Source: Methylovirgula sp963708155 (GTDB lineage Bacteria; Pseudomonadota; Alphaproteobacteria; Rhizobiales; Beijerinckiaceae). From it: a stretch of 64,000 nucleotides of DNA. The stretch is taken from NCBI GenBank assembly GCA_963708155.1, contig OY970183.1, positions 2,108,001 to 2,172,000 on the forward strand, in the 5' to 3' direction. A program made the position numbers and the translations under genes. The notes below the pieces were generated by a model. It was given only the letters and a program-made list of their open reading frames with translations, ran no database searches and was not told the DNA's origin. Shown piece after piece: positions 44,777-53,067 of the stretch (its first letter is position 1; each line of letters opens with the position of its first letter).

Positions 44777-45985
44777 ATGACCGGCGTTTGGGCCTTGGCG
44801 GCGCTGTGGTTGGGTCTCGCGTTGATCGCGAGCCTCTTGTCAATCTGGCTGCGCATCTCGACAGCTTTATCCGAAATCGTCGTCGGCACGATCGCGCAAC
44901 TTGTCATCGGGGCGGCCGTCGGATCGGCCGTCCTTGGCACGAATAAATCCTGGGTGAGGTTTCTGTCCGGCATCGGCGCGATCGTGCTCACCTTTCTCGC
45001 CGGCGCGGAACTCGACCCGGTTGTCTTCAAGTTGAAGTGGAAGGAGGCCGTTGCCGTCGGTCTTGCCGGCTTCTTCTTTCCATTTCTCGGCTGCGCCGCG
45101 GTGGCGCATTATGGGCTCGGCTGGCCCGTGCGGCCAAGCTGGCTTGCAGGCGTCGCCATGTCGACGACTTCGGTTGCGGTTGTCTATGCCGTCATGCTCG
45201 AATTCGGCTTCAACATGACCGAATACGGCAAGACGGTCCTGGCCGCCTGTTTCGTCAACGACCTCGGAACCGTTGTCGCGCTTGGCCTCATCTTCGCGCC
45301 GTTCACGGTGAGGACACTTGTCTTCCTCGGCGTCGGTATCGCCGTCTTCGCCATTTTGCCGTGGCTAACGCCACGCTTCTTCAAGCTCTATGGCGGCCGC
45401 CCCTCGGAGCTCGAAACCAAGTTCCTTCTTCTGTGCCTGCTTGGCATGGGAGCGCTCGCGAGCTGGGCCGATAGCGAGGCCGTTCTTCCCGCCTATCTCA
45501 TTGGCATGGTGCTCGCCGGAACCGTCGGCAAGGACCACGCGCTGGTCCGCCGGTTGCGGACGCTTACCTTCGGGCTTCTGACGCCATTCTATTTCATCCG
45601 GGCGGGATCCTTTGTGTCTGTTCCCGCGCTGATCGCGGCGCCGGCCGCCTTCGCCGTCTTTTTCCTGACGAAGGTTGGCACGAAGATCGTCGGCGTCTAT
45701 CCAGTGACGAAATACTTCAAGGCGCCGAACAAAGAGGCGGCCTATACGACTTTGCTGATGTCCACTGGGCTGACCTTCGGGACCATTTCGTCCCTCTTCG
45801 GTCTTTCACACGGCATCATCAACCAGGCGCAATATTCGTCGCTTGTCGCAACCGTAATTGCGAGCGCCGTGATTCCGACGGTGATCGCCAATGCCTTCTA
45901 TCTTCCCCGCCACTTGTTGCCTAAGAGCGCCGCGCCGGAGCAATCCGGATTGCCACCACGGCGATTGCCAGCAGAGGCGGAATAA
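44777..45985 (+). CDS. Cation/proton antiporter (CPA2/KefB-like) under the fluoride riboswitch
   Basis: 402 residues with about 12 membrane helices. It resembles CPA2-type sodium/hydrogen exchangers: LVIGAAVGSAVLG near the start, GAELDPVVFKLKWKEAVAVG, and ACFVNDLGTVVALGLIFAPF. Antiporters of this family are among the known fluoride-riboswitch genes and may export fluoride or restore ion balance. The start is preceded by AGGAAGGAGCAAAC. The universal stress protein gene follows 4 bp later. Confidence 0.9.
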   Translation: MTGVWALAALWLGLALIASLLSIWLRISTALSEIVVGTIAQLVIGAAVGSAVLGTNKSWVRFLSGIGAIVLTFLAGAELDPVVFKLKWKEAVAVGLAGFFFPFLGCAAVAHYGLGWPVRPSWLAGVAMSTTSVAVVYAVMLEFGFNMTEYGKTVLAACFVNDLGTVVALGLIFAPFTVRTLVFLGVGIAVFAILPWLTPRFFKLYGGRPSELETKFLLLCLLGMGALASWADSEAVLPAYLIGMVLAGTVGKDHALVRRLRTLTFGLLTPFYFIRAGSFVSVPALIAAPAAFAVFFLTKVGTKIVGVYPVTKYFKAPNKEAAYTTLLMSTGLTFGTISSLFGLSHGIINQAQYSSLVATVIASAVIPTVIANAFYLPRHLLPKSAAPEQSGLPPRRLPAEAE

Positions 45986-45989
45986 GGCC

Positions 45990-46409
45990 ATGTTTGCGAA
46001 AATCCTTCACGCCAATGACGGCTCGAGCCAGGCATTCCAAGCGCTCGACGTCGCACTCGCCATCGCTAAGCAGAACGGTTCCGAACTGCACATGGTTTCG
46101 GTTGCCGAGATCGACTATCTGCCGGAATTCATCGAAGAGGTCCGTGAGGATAGCGGGATCGCCGCGCGCCGCTTCCATTCCACTATTCAGCGCGCGCGGA
46201 TACTGGCCGAGCAAAACGGACTCAAGCTCCAAGCCCATGTGTTAACCGGGCATCCGGTGCGCGATATCGTCCGCCTCGCCGGCGAGCTCGGTGCCGATCT
46301 CATCGTGATCGGGGCGACAGGCCATTCGGCACTCTATGAACGGCTCATCGACAGTCGCGCCGACCGCATCATCCAGCTCGCGCACTGCCCGGTGCTCGTG
46401 GTGAAGTGA
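45990..46409 (+). CDS. Universal stress protein (UspA family)
   Basis: 139 residues. The fold begins MFAKILHANDGSSQAFQAL and ends with the ATP-binding GATGHSALYERLIDSRADRIIQLAHCPVLVVK, matching the G-2x-G-9x-G-S/T type only loosely. It lies 4 bp after the antiporter gene and so is probably in the same fluoride-regulated transcript. uspA-like genes are known among fluoride-riboswitch operons. Confidence 0.88.
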   Translation: MFAKILHANDGSSQAFQALDVALAIAKQNGSELHMVSVAEIDYLPEFIEEVREDSGIAARRFHSTIQRARILAEQNGLKLQAHVLTGHPVRDIVRLAGELGADLIVIGATGHSALYERLIDSRADRIIQLAHCPVLVVK

Positions 46410-46414
46410 AGCTC

Positions 46415-46503
46415 ACTCCCTTCGCGGCACGACCTCCACCTTGACGTCGATATCCTGTTCGCGCGCGCCGACACCCCCGCCGCACCAGAGCGAGACCCAG
46501 GCG
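46415..46503 (-). pseudogene. Remnant of a transglutaminase gene 3' end
   Basis: This segment reads AWVSLWCGGGVG directly joined to AREQDIDVKVEVVPRRE on the minus strand. The intact transglutaminase gene at 47759-48640 has both pieces but 36 residues between them. The first 56 bp align to 47759-47816 with a few mismatches; the next 37 bp (46467-46503) are identical to 47924-47960. It is a partial duplicate with an internal in-frame deletion of 108 bp, and no start or upstream part remains. Confidence 0.8.
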
Positions 46504-46596
46504 CGTAACGTTGCGCCCCTTGCGGGCGAATAGCAGAGGAGCCCATGTAGGAGAACTCGTGCGGGCCTCCTGTCTGCGCCGTAGGGAGATGTGCCG

Positions 46597-47748
46597 ATGA
46601 CCAAGAGCGACACTAGCGCCGTACCGGGCGCCGATCGCGCGAAATTCGGTCAGGTGGTGCTTGTGCTGCAGGGCGGAGGGGCGCTAGGCGCCTATCAGGC
46701 GGGCGTTTACCAAGCGCTGCATCAATCCGGCTTCGAGCCAGATTGGGTGATCGGCACCTCGATCGGCGCCATCAATGCGAGCCTCATCGCCGGCAATAGC
46801 GTGGACCAGCGCTTGCCGCGGCTCGCCGAATTCTGGGCGCGAGTCCGGCAAAATCCCATCGCCCAGCTTTTGAGCACGGCGCCGTGGCTTGGGCCGATGG
46901 CGGCCAACGTGTTCACGATGTCGGCTGGTGTGCATGGTTTCTTCGAGCCAAATCCGTGGGCCTTGGCGGGGCCCGAGACGCCGCTTGGGTCGGAGCGGGC
47001 CGCCTATTATTCTACCGGCCCGCTCGAACTCACGCTCAGCGAATTAACCGACCACACGCTGCTTAATGCGGGCCATCCGCGCCTGACAGTTGGCGCCGCG
47101 AATGTGCAGACCGCAGAGATGCACTATTTCGACAGCCGCGACATGCCGCTTTCGGTCAAGCATATCATGGCCTCCGGCGCTCTGCCGCCGGCTTTCCCGG
47201 CAATCCGCATCGGCGATGATCTCTATTGGGACGGCGGCATTCTCTCCAACACGCCGATCGAGGCCGTCTTTCAGGACAATCCGCGGCGCAGTGCGCTGGT
47301 CTTCACCGTGCATGTCTGGAGTCCGAGCGGGCCGGAGCCCGACAGTATCGCGCGGGTAATGGCGCGGCATAAGGACATCCAATATTCGAGCCGGATGAAG
47401 ACCGAAGCCGCGCGTCAGAAGCAGATGCACAAATTGCGGCATGTCATCAAACGGCTCGCCGCGGAACTTCCTGAAGACTTACGCACGACGCCCGAGGTGC
47501 GCGAGCTCGAAGCCTATGGCTGTACGACACGGATGCATGTCATGCGGCTCGTGGCGCCGTCGCTCGCCGGCGAGGATCACGCGAAGGACATCGACTTCAG
47601 CTCCGCTGGCATAGGTCAGCGCTGGCAGGCGGGCTATGCCGACGCAATGGCTGTGCTGGCCGCGGCACCATGGATGCACGATTGCGATCCGCTCGAAGGG
47701 CTCATCTTGCATGAGGTTGAATCGGGGCGGATGATAGACGAGGGCTGA
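46597..47748 (+). CDS. Patatin-like phospholipase
   Basis: 383 residues. The patatin motifs are intact: oxyanion hole QGGGALGAYQAG, nucleophile GTSIG, and catalytic Asp in DGGILSNTP. A C-terminal ~100 residues continues with YSSRMKTEAARQKQMHKLRHVIKRL, likely a helical domain, and a DUF3734-like end. It would act as a serine acylhydrolase on membrane lipids. It is inserted between the transglutaminase remnant and the intact transglutaminase gene, on the opposite strand. Confidence 0.92.
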   Translation: MTKSDTSAVPGADRAKFGQVVLVLQGGGALGAYQAGVYQALHQSGFEPDWVIGTSIGAINASLIAGNSVDQRLPRLAEFWARVRQNPIAQLLSTAPWLGPMAANVFTMSAGVHGFFEPNPWALAGPETPLGSERAAYYSTGPLELTLSELTDHTLLNAGHPRLTVGAANVQTAEMHYFDSRDMPLSVKHIMASGALPPAFPAIRIGDDLYWDGGILSNTPIEAVFQDNPRRSALVFTVHVWSPSGPEPDSIARVMARHKDIQYSSRMKTEAARQKQMHKLRHVIKRLAAELPEDLRTTPEVRELEAYGCTTRMHVMRLVAPSLAGEDHAKDIDFSSAGIGQRWQAGYADAMAVLAAAPWMHDCDPLEGLILHEVESGRMIDEG

Positions 47749-47758
47749 GAGGCGTTCC

Positions 47759-48640
47759 TCACCCCCTTCGTGGCACCACATCTACCTTAACGTCGATATC
47801 CTGTTCGCGCGCGCCGGTAACGATGCCGGCGACGGGGGAAATGTCGGCATAGTCACGCCCCTCGGCGAGCATCACATGATCGTTGTTGACGAGCGTGCTG
47901 TTGGTCGGATCGAGGCCGACCCAGCCGACACCCCCGCCGCACCAGAGCGAGACCCAGGCGTGCATCGCGTCGGAGCCTTCGAGTTTCGGCGTGCCGTCGA
48001 GCGGGATCGTTCGAATATAGCCCGAGATATAGGCGGCGGGCAGGCCGAGGCCACGCAGGCCGGCGATCATGATATGGGCGAAATCCTGACAGACGCCGGA
48101 CTTCTGCGCGAAGGCTTGCGATAGCGGCGTCGAGATCACCGTCGAGGTCGGATCGTAAGTGAAATCCTTGCGGATGCGGCGCATCAGCTCCACCGCGGCG
48201 TCGAGCACCGGGCGCCCGTCGGTGAAGCTCTCGCGCGCATAATCCGTCGCCGGGGCGAAGCGCGGTACATAGCGGCTCGGGTGCAGATATTGCGCCGGCG
48301 AGCGATTGCCGAGCAACTCGCTGTCGAACGCTTCCTCGCGGACGAATTCCCAGGCGCCGGTCGTGGCGGGATCGGGCGGTTTCGGCCGGTCGACTTCGAC
48401 GACAGAGGTCGCCACGACGGTGAGTTCGCGATGCGCCGTCTCGATCATCATCGAGGTGACGCGATTGCCGAAGAAGCAAGTGCGCTCCTGCATCTCCTTC
48501 GGCGCCGGGTCGATTTGCAGCCCGGTTTCAAGCACGCGCTGACCCGGGCCGTCCTGCGGCAGCAGGCGCAGGGCGCAATAATTGAACGTCACCGTCGAAC
48601 CATATTCGTAGACGGTGACATGTTTTATGTCGTAGATCAC
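47759..48640 (-). CDS. Transglutaminase-like cysteine peptidase-fold protein
   Basis: 293 residues. An N-terminal beta domain (MIYDIKHVTVYEYGSTVTFNY) precedes the transglutaminase core with the catalytic triad: Cys in SGVCQDFAH, His in DAMHAWVSLW and Asp in WVGLDPTN. Such proteins are regularly linked to circularly permuted ATP-grasp and alpha-E proteins in a peptide-modifying system of unknown function. The start overlaps the ATP-grasp/alpha-E gene stop by 4 bp. Confidence 0.92.
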   Translation of the reverse strand: MIYDIKHVTVYEYGSTVTFNYCALRLLPQDGPGQRVLETGLQIDPAPKEMQERTCFFGNRVTSMMIETAHRELTVVATSVVEVDRPKPPDPATTGAWEFVREEAFDSELLGNRSPAQYLHPSRYVPRFAPATDYARESFTDGRPVLDAAVELMRRIRKDFTYDPTSTVISTPLSQAFAQKSGVCQDFAHIMIAGLRGLGLPAAYISGYIRTIPLDGTPKLEGSDAMHAWVSLWCGGGVGWVGLDPTNSTLVNNDHVMLAEGRDYADISPVAGIVTGAREQDIDVKVDVVPRRG

Positions 48641-51144
48641 GCCAGGCCGCTCGCGGTATCAGCCCGCGCGACATGCGGGCCTTGCAGGAAATAGCGCGCC
48701 GCGATCGCATCGGCGAGAGAAAGCAGCGCATTTTCGAAGGTGAGGATGCGGTTGATGTCGAGCTTGTCGGCCACCGTCGTCGCGACATCGGCGCCGATCT
48801 GCAAGGCGATTCGGCGCGGCGCTTCCAGCATTCCGTCCTCGGCCAGCACCGGCAATTGCGCGATGTGGCCGTTGAGCTTCTCGACCTGAAAAGCGACGGA
48901 GCGCGGATTGAACGGGTCGAGCACCGCCATGTCGCGCACCGGCCCGAGCGCGATGCCCATCATGTAGCGCGAGCGATAGGTGATGGTGGAATCGATGAGG
49001 TCGAGGAGAATGTCGAGCTCCTCGACCGGCGCCTCGGGATGGCCGAAGTGCCGCGCGAAGCGGCAGGTGTTGATGGCGCGCTCGATGCGCCGCCCCATCC
49101 GGAAAAAATGCCAACCCGCGCCGCGGATCATGTTCTCCTGCGCGAGGCCGGCGATGGCGGCCATCGTCTGCAAGGCGGCGTTGGCGCGCTCGTGGGCTTC
49201 GGCCTCGGTCAGCGAGGCGTCCTCGTCGCGGTCGAGTTCGCTGCGCAATTGCTCGATCAGCCGCCAGGTGTCGGTCGAAAGCCGCTCGCGGATGAATGAG
49301 GCGGCGCGATGGGCGTCGCGCACCAGCGCCAGTGCCGAGCCGAATTCCTTGTGTGAATGGAGGCCCGTCGCGGCGAGCTGCATGACTTCGCTGGAAGCCT
49401 TGGCCGGCACCGTGCCCCAGGCGACGAACAGCCGGACGATGCGCTCGATGGCCGAGCGGGTATTGCCCAGCGCATCGGTGTCGATGAGCCGCCCGGCGAG
49501 ACATCGGATGAGCCGTAGCGTCGCTTCGGCGCGTTCGAGATAGCGACCGAGCCAGAAGAGATTGTCGGCGGCGCGGCTCGGAAGGTGGCCCATGACGCGG
49601 CGGATGCGCACCGTCTCGTCGGTCGGCAGCAGCGTGACATGCTGCACCGGCCCCTGAGAGAGCACCCAGACATCGGCCGAGCGCACGCCTTCGCCCATCG
49701 ACACCGCGCGGGCGTCGGGACGCCCGGAGATGCGGCAGAAGCCGCCGGGCATGACCGTCCAGCCGTCGCGCGTGCGCGCCGCATAGATGCGCAGGACGAA
49801 GGGGCGCGGCACCAGCTTGCCGTCTTCCCAAACCGGCGTCGTCGAGAGATTGACCACTTCCTGGCCGACGAAATCGACGCCGCGCCGCTCGATCTCGGCG
49901 ACCAGCTTCTGCTTTTCGTCCGCCGTCAGCGACGCGCCGACGACCGCCTGATTGGGCGGCCGGCCGAGGACGGAATTGCCGAAGGCGCCGGCAATCGCCA
50001 TGCTCTCGGGCTGGGCGAGGACGCGCTCGCGCTCGCGCGGCTGGCCGCACCACCAGGTCGCGACATTCGACATCAGCAAGTCTTCGCCCAGCACGCGGCG
50101 GCAGAGCCGTGGCATGAAGCTCATCATTACGGGGGCTTCGAGGACGCCTGCGCCGAGCCCATTGGCCATCACCACGCCGCCTGCGCGCAAGGCGTCGACG
50201 AGGCCCGGTACGCCGAGCCGCGAGCGCGCATTAAGCTCCAGCGGATCGGCATAATCGGAATCGATGCGCCGCCAGATCACATCGGCGCGCTTGAGGCCGG
50301 CAATCGTGCGGACATTGATCTCGTTGTCGCGCATCGTCAGGTCGCCGCCTTCAACCAGCAGAAAGCCGAGATAGCGGGCGAGATAGGCCTGCTCGAAATA
50401 GGTTTCGTTGTAGGGGCCCGGCGTCAGCAGGCAGATGCGCGGATCGGCATGTGCGGCGGCGCCGATAAGGCCGTCGCGAAACGCCTGGAAGAACGGCGCC
50501 AGCCGGTTGACGTTCATGTCGCGATAAAGCGCGGGGAAGGCGCGCGACTGCACGATACGATTGGCGAGCGCGTAGCCGGCGCCGGAGGGGGCCTGCGTGC
50601 GGTCGCCGATGACCCACCAATTGCCGTCCGGCCCACGGCCGATGTCTGCGGCATAGAGAAACAGGAAATTGTCGCCGGGCGGTCGCAGCCCCTCAAGTTG
50701 CGGCAGATAGTCGGTGCAGCCGGTCACCGCGGCGGCGGGCAGATCGCCGTTGCGGACGAGATCGGCGGGGCCGTAGATATCGCCGACAACGGCCTCGAGC
50801 AGACGGGCGCGCTGCGCCACGCCGGCGGCGATAGCGCGCCATTCGTCGGACTCGATCAACAAAGGCAGATGGCTCAGCGGCCACGCCCGCTCGCTCGTAT
50901 CGCCATAGGCGCGGTAGGACACGCCGGTATCGCGGATGTTACGATCGGCGGTGGCGAAGCGCCGGTCGATCTCGTCGGCGCCAAGCTCGCTCAGGGCGTG
51001 GAAGAATTTGACCCAATGTTCCCGCGGCACGCCATCGGGGCCGATGAACTCGTCCGGTACGTTGGGGAGCGGACGATAGCCGGAGACGAGCGTGGCGAAA
51101 CGCTTTGCGGCAGCTTTGTCGTGGGCGGCGGCGGTCATCGTCAT
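48637..51144 (-). CDS. Circularly permuted ATP-grasp/alpha-E fusion protein
   Basis: 835 residues. The first ~510 form a circularly permuted type-2 ATP-grasp domain (YRAYGDTSERAWPLSHLPLL; LLTPGPYNETYFEQAYLARYLG; a central GVVMANGLGAGVLEAP). The last ~315, from about residue 520, form an alpha-E domain (SRAADNLFWLGRYLERAEATL). In many bacteria these are separate neighbouring genes; here they are fused. ATP-grasp enzymes form amide or peptide bonds, so the pair with the transglutaminase suggests ligation and cleavage of a peptide. It starts with ATG at 51144, overlapping mog. Confidence 0.92.
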   Translation of the reverse strand: MTMTAAAHDKAAAKRFATLVSGYRPLPNVPDEFIGPDGVPREHWVKFFHALSELGADEIDRRFATADRNIRDTGVSYRAYGDTSERAWPLSHLPLLIESDEWRAIAAGVAQRARLLEAVVGDIYGPADLVRNGDLPAAAVTGCTDYLPQLEGLRPPGDNFLFLYAADIGRGPDGNWWVIGDRTQAPSGAGYALANRIVQSRAFPALYRDMNVNRLAPFFQAFRDGLIGAAAHADPRICLLTPGPYNETYFEQAYLARYLGFLLVEGGDLTMRDNEINVRTIAGLKRADVIWRRIDSDYADPLELNARSRLGVPGLVDALRAGGVVMANGLGAGVLEAPVMMSFMPRLCRRVLGEDLLMSNVATWWCGQPRERERVLAQPESMAIAGAFGNSVLGRPPNQAVVGASLTADEKQKLVAEIERRGVDFVGQEVVNLSTTPVWEDGKLVPRPFVLRIYAARTRDGWTVMPGGFCRISGRPDARAVSMGEGVRSADVWVLSQGPVQHVTLLPTDETVRIRRVMGHLPSRAADNLFWLGRYLERAEATLRLIRCLAGRLIDTDALGNTRSAIERIVRLFVAWGTVPAKASSEVMQLAATGLHSHKEFGSALALVRDAHRAASFIRERLSTDTWRLIEQLRSELDRDEDASLTEAEAHERANAALQTMAAIAGLAQENMIRGAGWHFFRMGRRIERAINTCRFARHFGHPEAPVEELDILLDLIDSTITYRSRYMMGIALGPVRDMAVLDPFNPRSVAFQVEKLNGHIAQLPVLAEDGMLEAPRRIALQIGADVATTVADKLDINRILTFENALLSLADAIAARYFLQGPHVARADTASGLA

Positions 51145-51686
51145 GATTTCGGCCGGAAGGTTTTGACCAAAGTGGCGTCGGTTTCAAGTCGCGCCGCGCC
51201 GATGAGGTCGAGGCAATAGGGGACCGCCGGGAAGACGGCATTGAGGCAGAGCTCGATCGAGGCGGGTTTGCCCGGCAAATTGATAATGAGGCAGGCGCCA
51301 CGATGCGCGGCGATCTGGCGCGAGAGGATTGCCGTCGGCACTTGTTTCAGACTCTCGGCGCGCATCAATTCGCCAAAGCCCGGCAGTTCGCGCGGCGCGG
51401 CGGCCAGCGTCGCCTCCGGTGTCAGATCGCGGGGGCTCGGCCCCGTGCCGCCCGTGGTCAGGATCAAATCGCACCCCTCTTTGTCGGCGAGCTCGATCAA
51501 CGTATCGCGCACCGAATCGAACCCATCGGGGATGACACGATGCATCGTCGCGAAGGGCGACGTCAGAATGCGCTCCAAATAGGCAATGATCGCCGGGCCA
51601 CTTTCGTCACGGTAGAGGCCCTGGCTGGCCCGATCTGAAACAGTAACGACTCCGATCAGCGCGGTTTTTTCTGCTTTTTCCGTCAT
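51141..51686 (-). CDS. mog: Molybdopterin adenylyltransferase Mog/MoaB family
   Basis: 181 residues. The MoCF domain is clear: GVVTVSDRASQGLYRDESGP, then ILTTGGTGPSPRDLTPEA with the nucleotide- and molybdopterin-binding loop, and LIINLPGKPASIELCL. It adenylates molybdopterin in molybdenum cofactor synthesis. It overlaps the ATP-grasp gene (ATGA), probably fortuitous coupling. Confidence 0.93.
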   Translation of the reverse strand: MTEKAEKTALIGVVTVSDRASQGLYRDESGPAIIAYLERILTSPFATMHRVIPDGFDSVRDTLIELADKEGCDLILTTGGTGPSPRDLTPEATLAAAPRELPGFGELMRAESLKQVPTAILSRQIAAHRGACLIINLPGKPASIELCLNAVFPAVPYCLDLIGAARLETDATLVKTFRPKS

Positions 51687-51912
51687 CTTGACTGTTTTCG
51701 ATTATATTTCCGCGCATGCCCGCATGACTATGCAAATGTCGTTCTCGCTGCGTTGCATAAAATCATCGGCTTTAAGGTTGCGCGGATGCCAGCGGGCTCC
51801 AGCCTCAACCGACATTTATCATGTTCGGCGCGGTCCCGGAGCCACACCGAGGCGCTTTCAACATCTCATCTGGCAATATGCGTGCGAGGGTTGCGGGTGG
51901 GGGCCGGCCCCA

Positions 51913-53067
51913 TCAGGCGGCGGTGACGGCGGCGCCGCGGAAGATAAGTCTGCCGTTTGCCCCTGCGGCCTGTTCCACCGTCAAAATGCGCGATTCCTCG
52001 AAGCCGATGAAATGCGGCTCCAGCGCCGGCGGCGCGGGTATGGAATTGCGCCGGGGTTCGGCGATAACGCCTGTTTCGTCAATCGCATAGAGATCGACGA
52101 TCGGGCACGGCGCATCAAGCACCGGGGGCGGGGCGAAGGTCTCCCCGCCGGCGAGCCGCGATACCAGAACGGCCGAGGCCAGGCCGTCAAAAATACCGGC
52201 GAAATCGCTGGCGAGCGCGACGGGCAGGACAAGATGCGCAGATTCTGTCTGGTTGCGCGCCGCGAGGAAATCTTCTTCCGCGAATGGCCCGTGCAAATAG
52301 AGCGTCGCGCCGGAGAGCAGCGCCGCGCAGGGGCCGGCAACGAAACCGGCGCAGGAGACTGGCGCCAGGGTGGACAGGATCGGCGTCACCCGGCCGATTC
52401 TGGCGCGGGCGACGAAATCGAGCCCCGCCGTGATCAAGGTCGCCTGCTGGTGCAGCACGGGCCGAGCCCTTTGCCGATCGTAGGTGATGAGCGGCGGCGG
52501 CTCGGCTGGCAAGGGCTTGCCGCGCTCGAGGCCGAGATCGGGATGCTGGGCCGCATATTGGAGGATGGCGCCGGCGCTGATGCCGATCGCCCCGTCATGC
52601 TCCTCGGCACTGAAATTGGCGACCAGACGAATCGAGGGTACGGCGGCGGCCGCTTGGAGACAGGTCTCGAGCGGCGCGAGATCGCCATAGGCGGCGGGGC
52701 CGGCGATTGCCGCCGCATCGATCGCCTCGGCATAGGCGCCCAGCGCCGAAGCATTGAGATCGACCGGCGCCAATGCCGGGACGTAGCCGCCGCGCAAGGC
52801 CGCGATCGCGGCGATTGCGACATTGGCCTCGGCGCCGCCGACGAGCAGAATGCGCTCGTTGGGCTGCAAGCCGCAATCGGAGAACATGCGCGCCAGCGCC
52901 GCGATTTGCGTGGCGACAAGTCCGAAGGGCAGGGAATTGCCGCGATCGGCGAAAGCGATGGCGGCGGGCCGCAGCCGCGCCGCGCCCGACACCAACGTGT
53001 CAAGGCTGTAGGGCGCCAGAGCATCGCGCCGGGCGCTCAGGGCTTCGACGGGCTGCGCAACGTTCAC
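51913..53067 (-). CDS. Degenerate ANL (AMP-binding) superfamily protein
   Basis: About 384 residues from the GTG at 53067 overlapping the upstream gene's TGA (GTGA). The first half follows the ANL pattern (LPFGLVATQIAALARMFSDCGLQPNERILLVGG; ALRGGYVPALAPVDL), but the phosphate-binding loop with Ser/Thr/Gly repeats is not seen and the C-terminal lid domain is missing; a late DLYAIDETG resembles YGxTE weakly. It is probably not an active acyl-CoA synthetase. Its gene follows a periplasmic solute-binding protein. The family call is tentative. Confidence 0.5.
   Translation of the reverse strand: MNVAQPVEALSARRDALAPYSLDTLVSGAARLRPAAIAFADRGNSLPFGLVATQIAALARMFSDCGLQPNERILLVGGAEANVAIAAIAALRGGYVPALAPVDLNASALGAYAEAIDAAAIAGPAAYGDLAPLETCLQAAAAVPSIRLVANFSAEEHDGAIGISAGAILQYAAQHPDLGLERGKPLPAEPPPLITYDRQRARPVLHQQATLITAGLDFVARARIGRVTPILSTLAPVSCAGFVAGPCAALLSGATLYLHGPFAEEDFLAARNQTESAHLVLPVALASDFAGIFDGLASAVLVSRLAGGETFAPPPVLDAPCPIVDLYAIDETGVIAEPRRNSIPAPPALEPHFIGFEESRILTVEQAAGANGRLIFRGAAVTAA

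Noticed and set aside
46413..46613. Short minus-strand protein ending in EVVPRRE
   Set aside because: It is the truncated transglutaminase remnant with unrelated upstream sequence, not an independent gene.
49585..51219. Long open frame (544 codons) on the + strand opposite the ATP-grasp/alpha-E gene
   Set aside because: It mirrors a clearly conserved gene, has a composition rich in Arg, His, Asp and Ala typical of antisense frames in GC-rich DNA, and shows no recognised motif.
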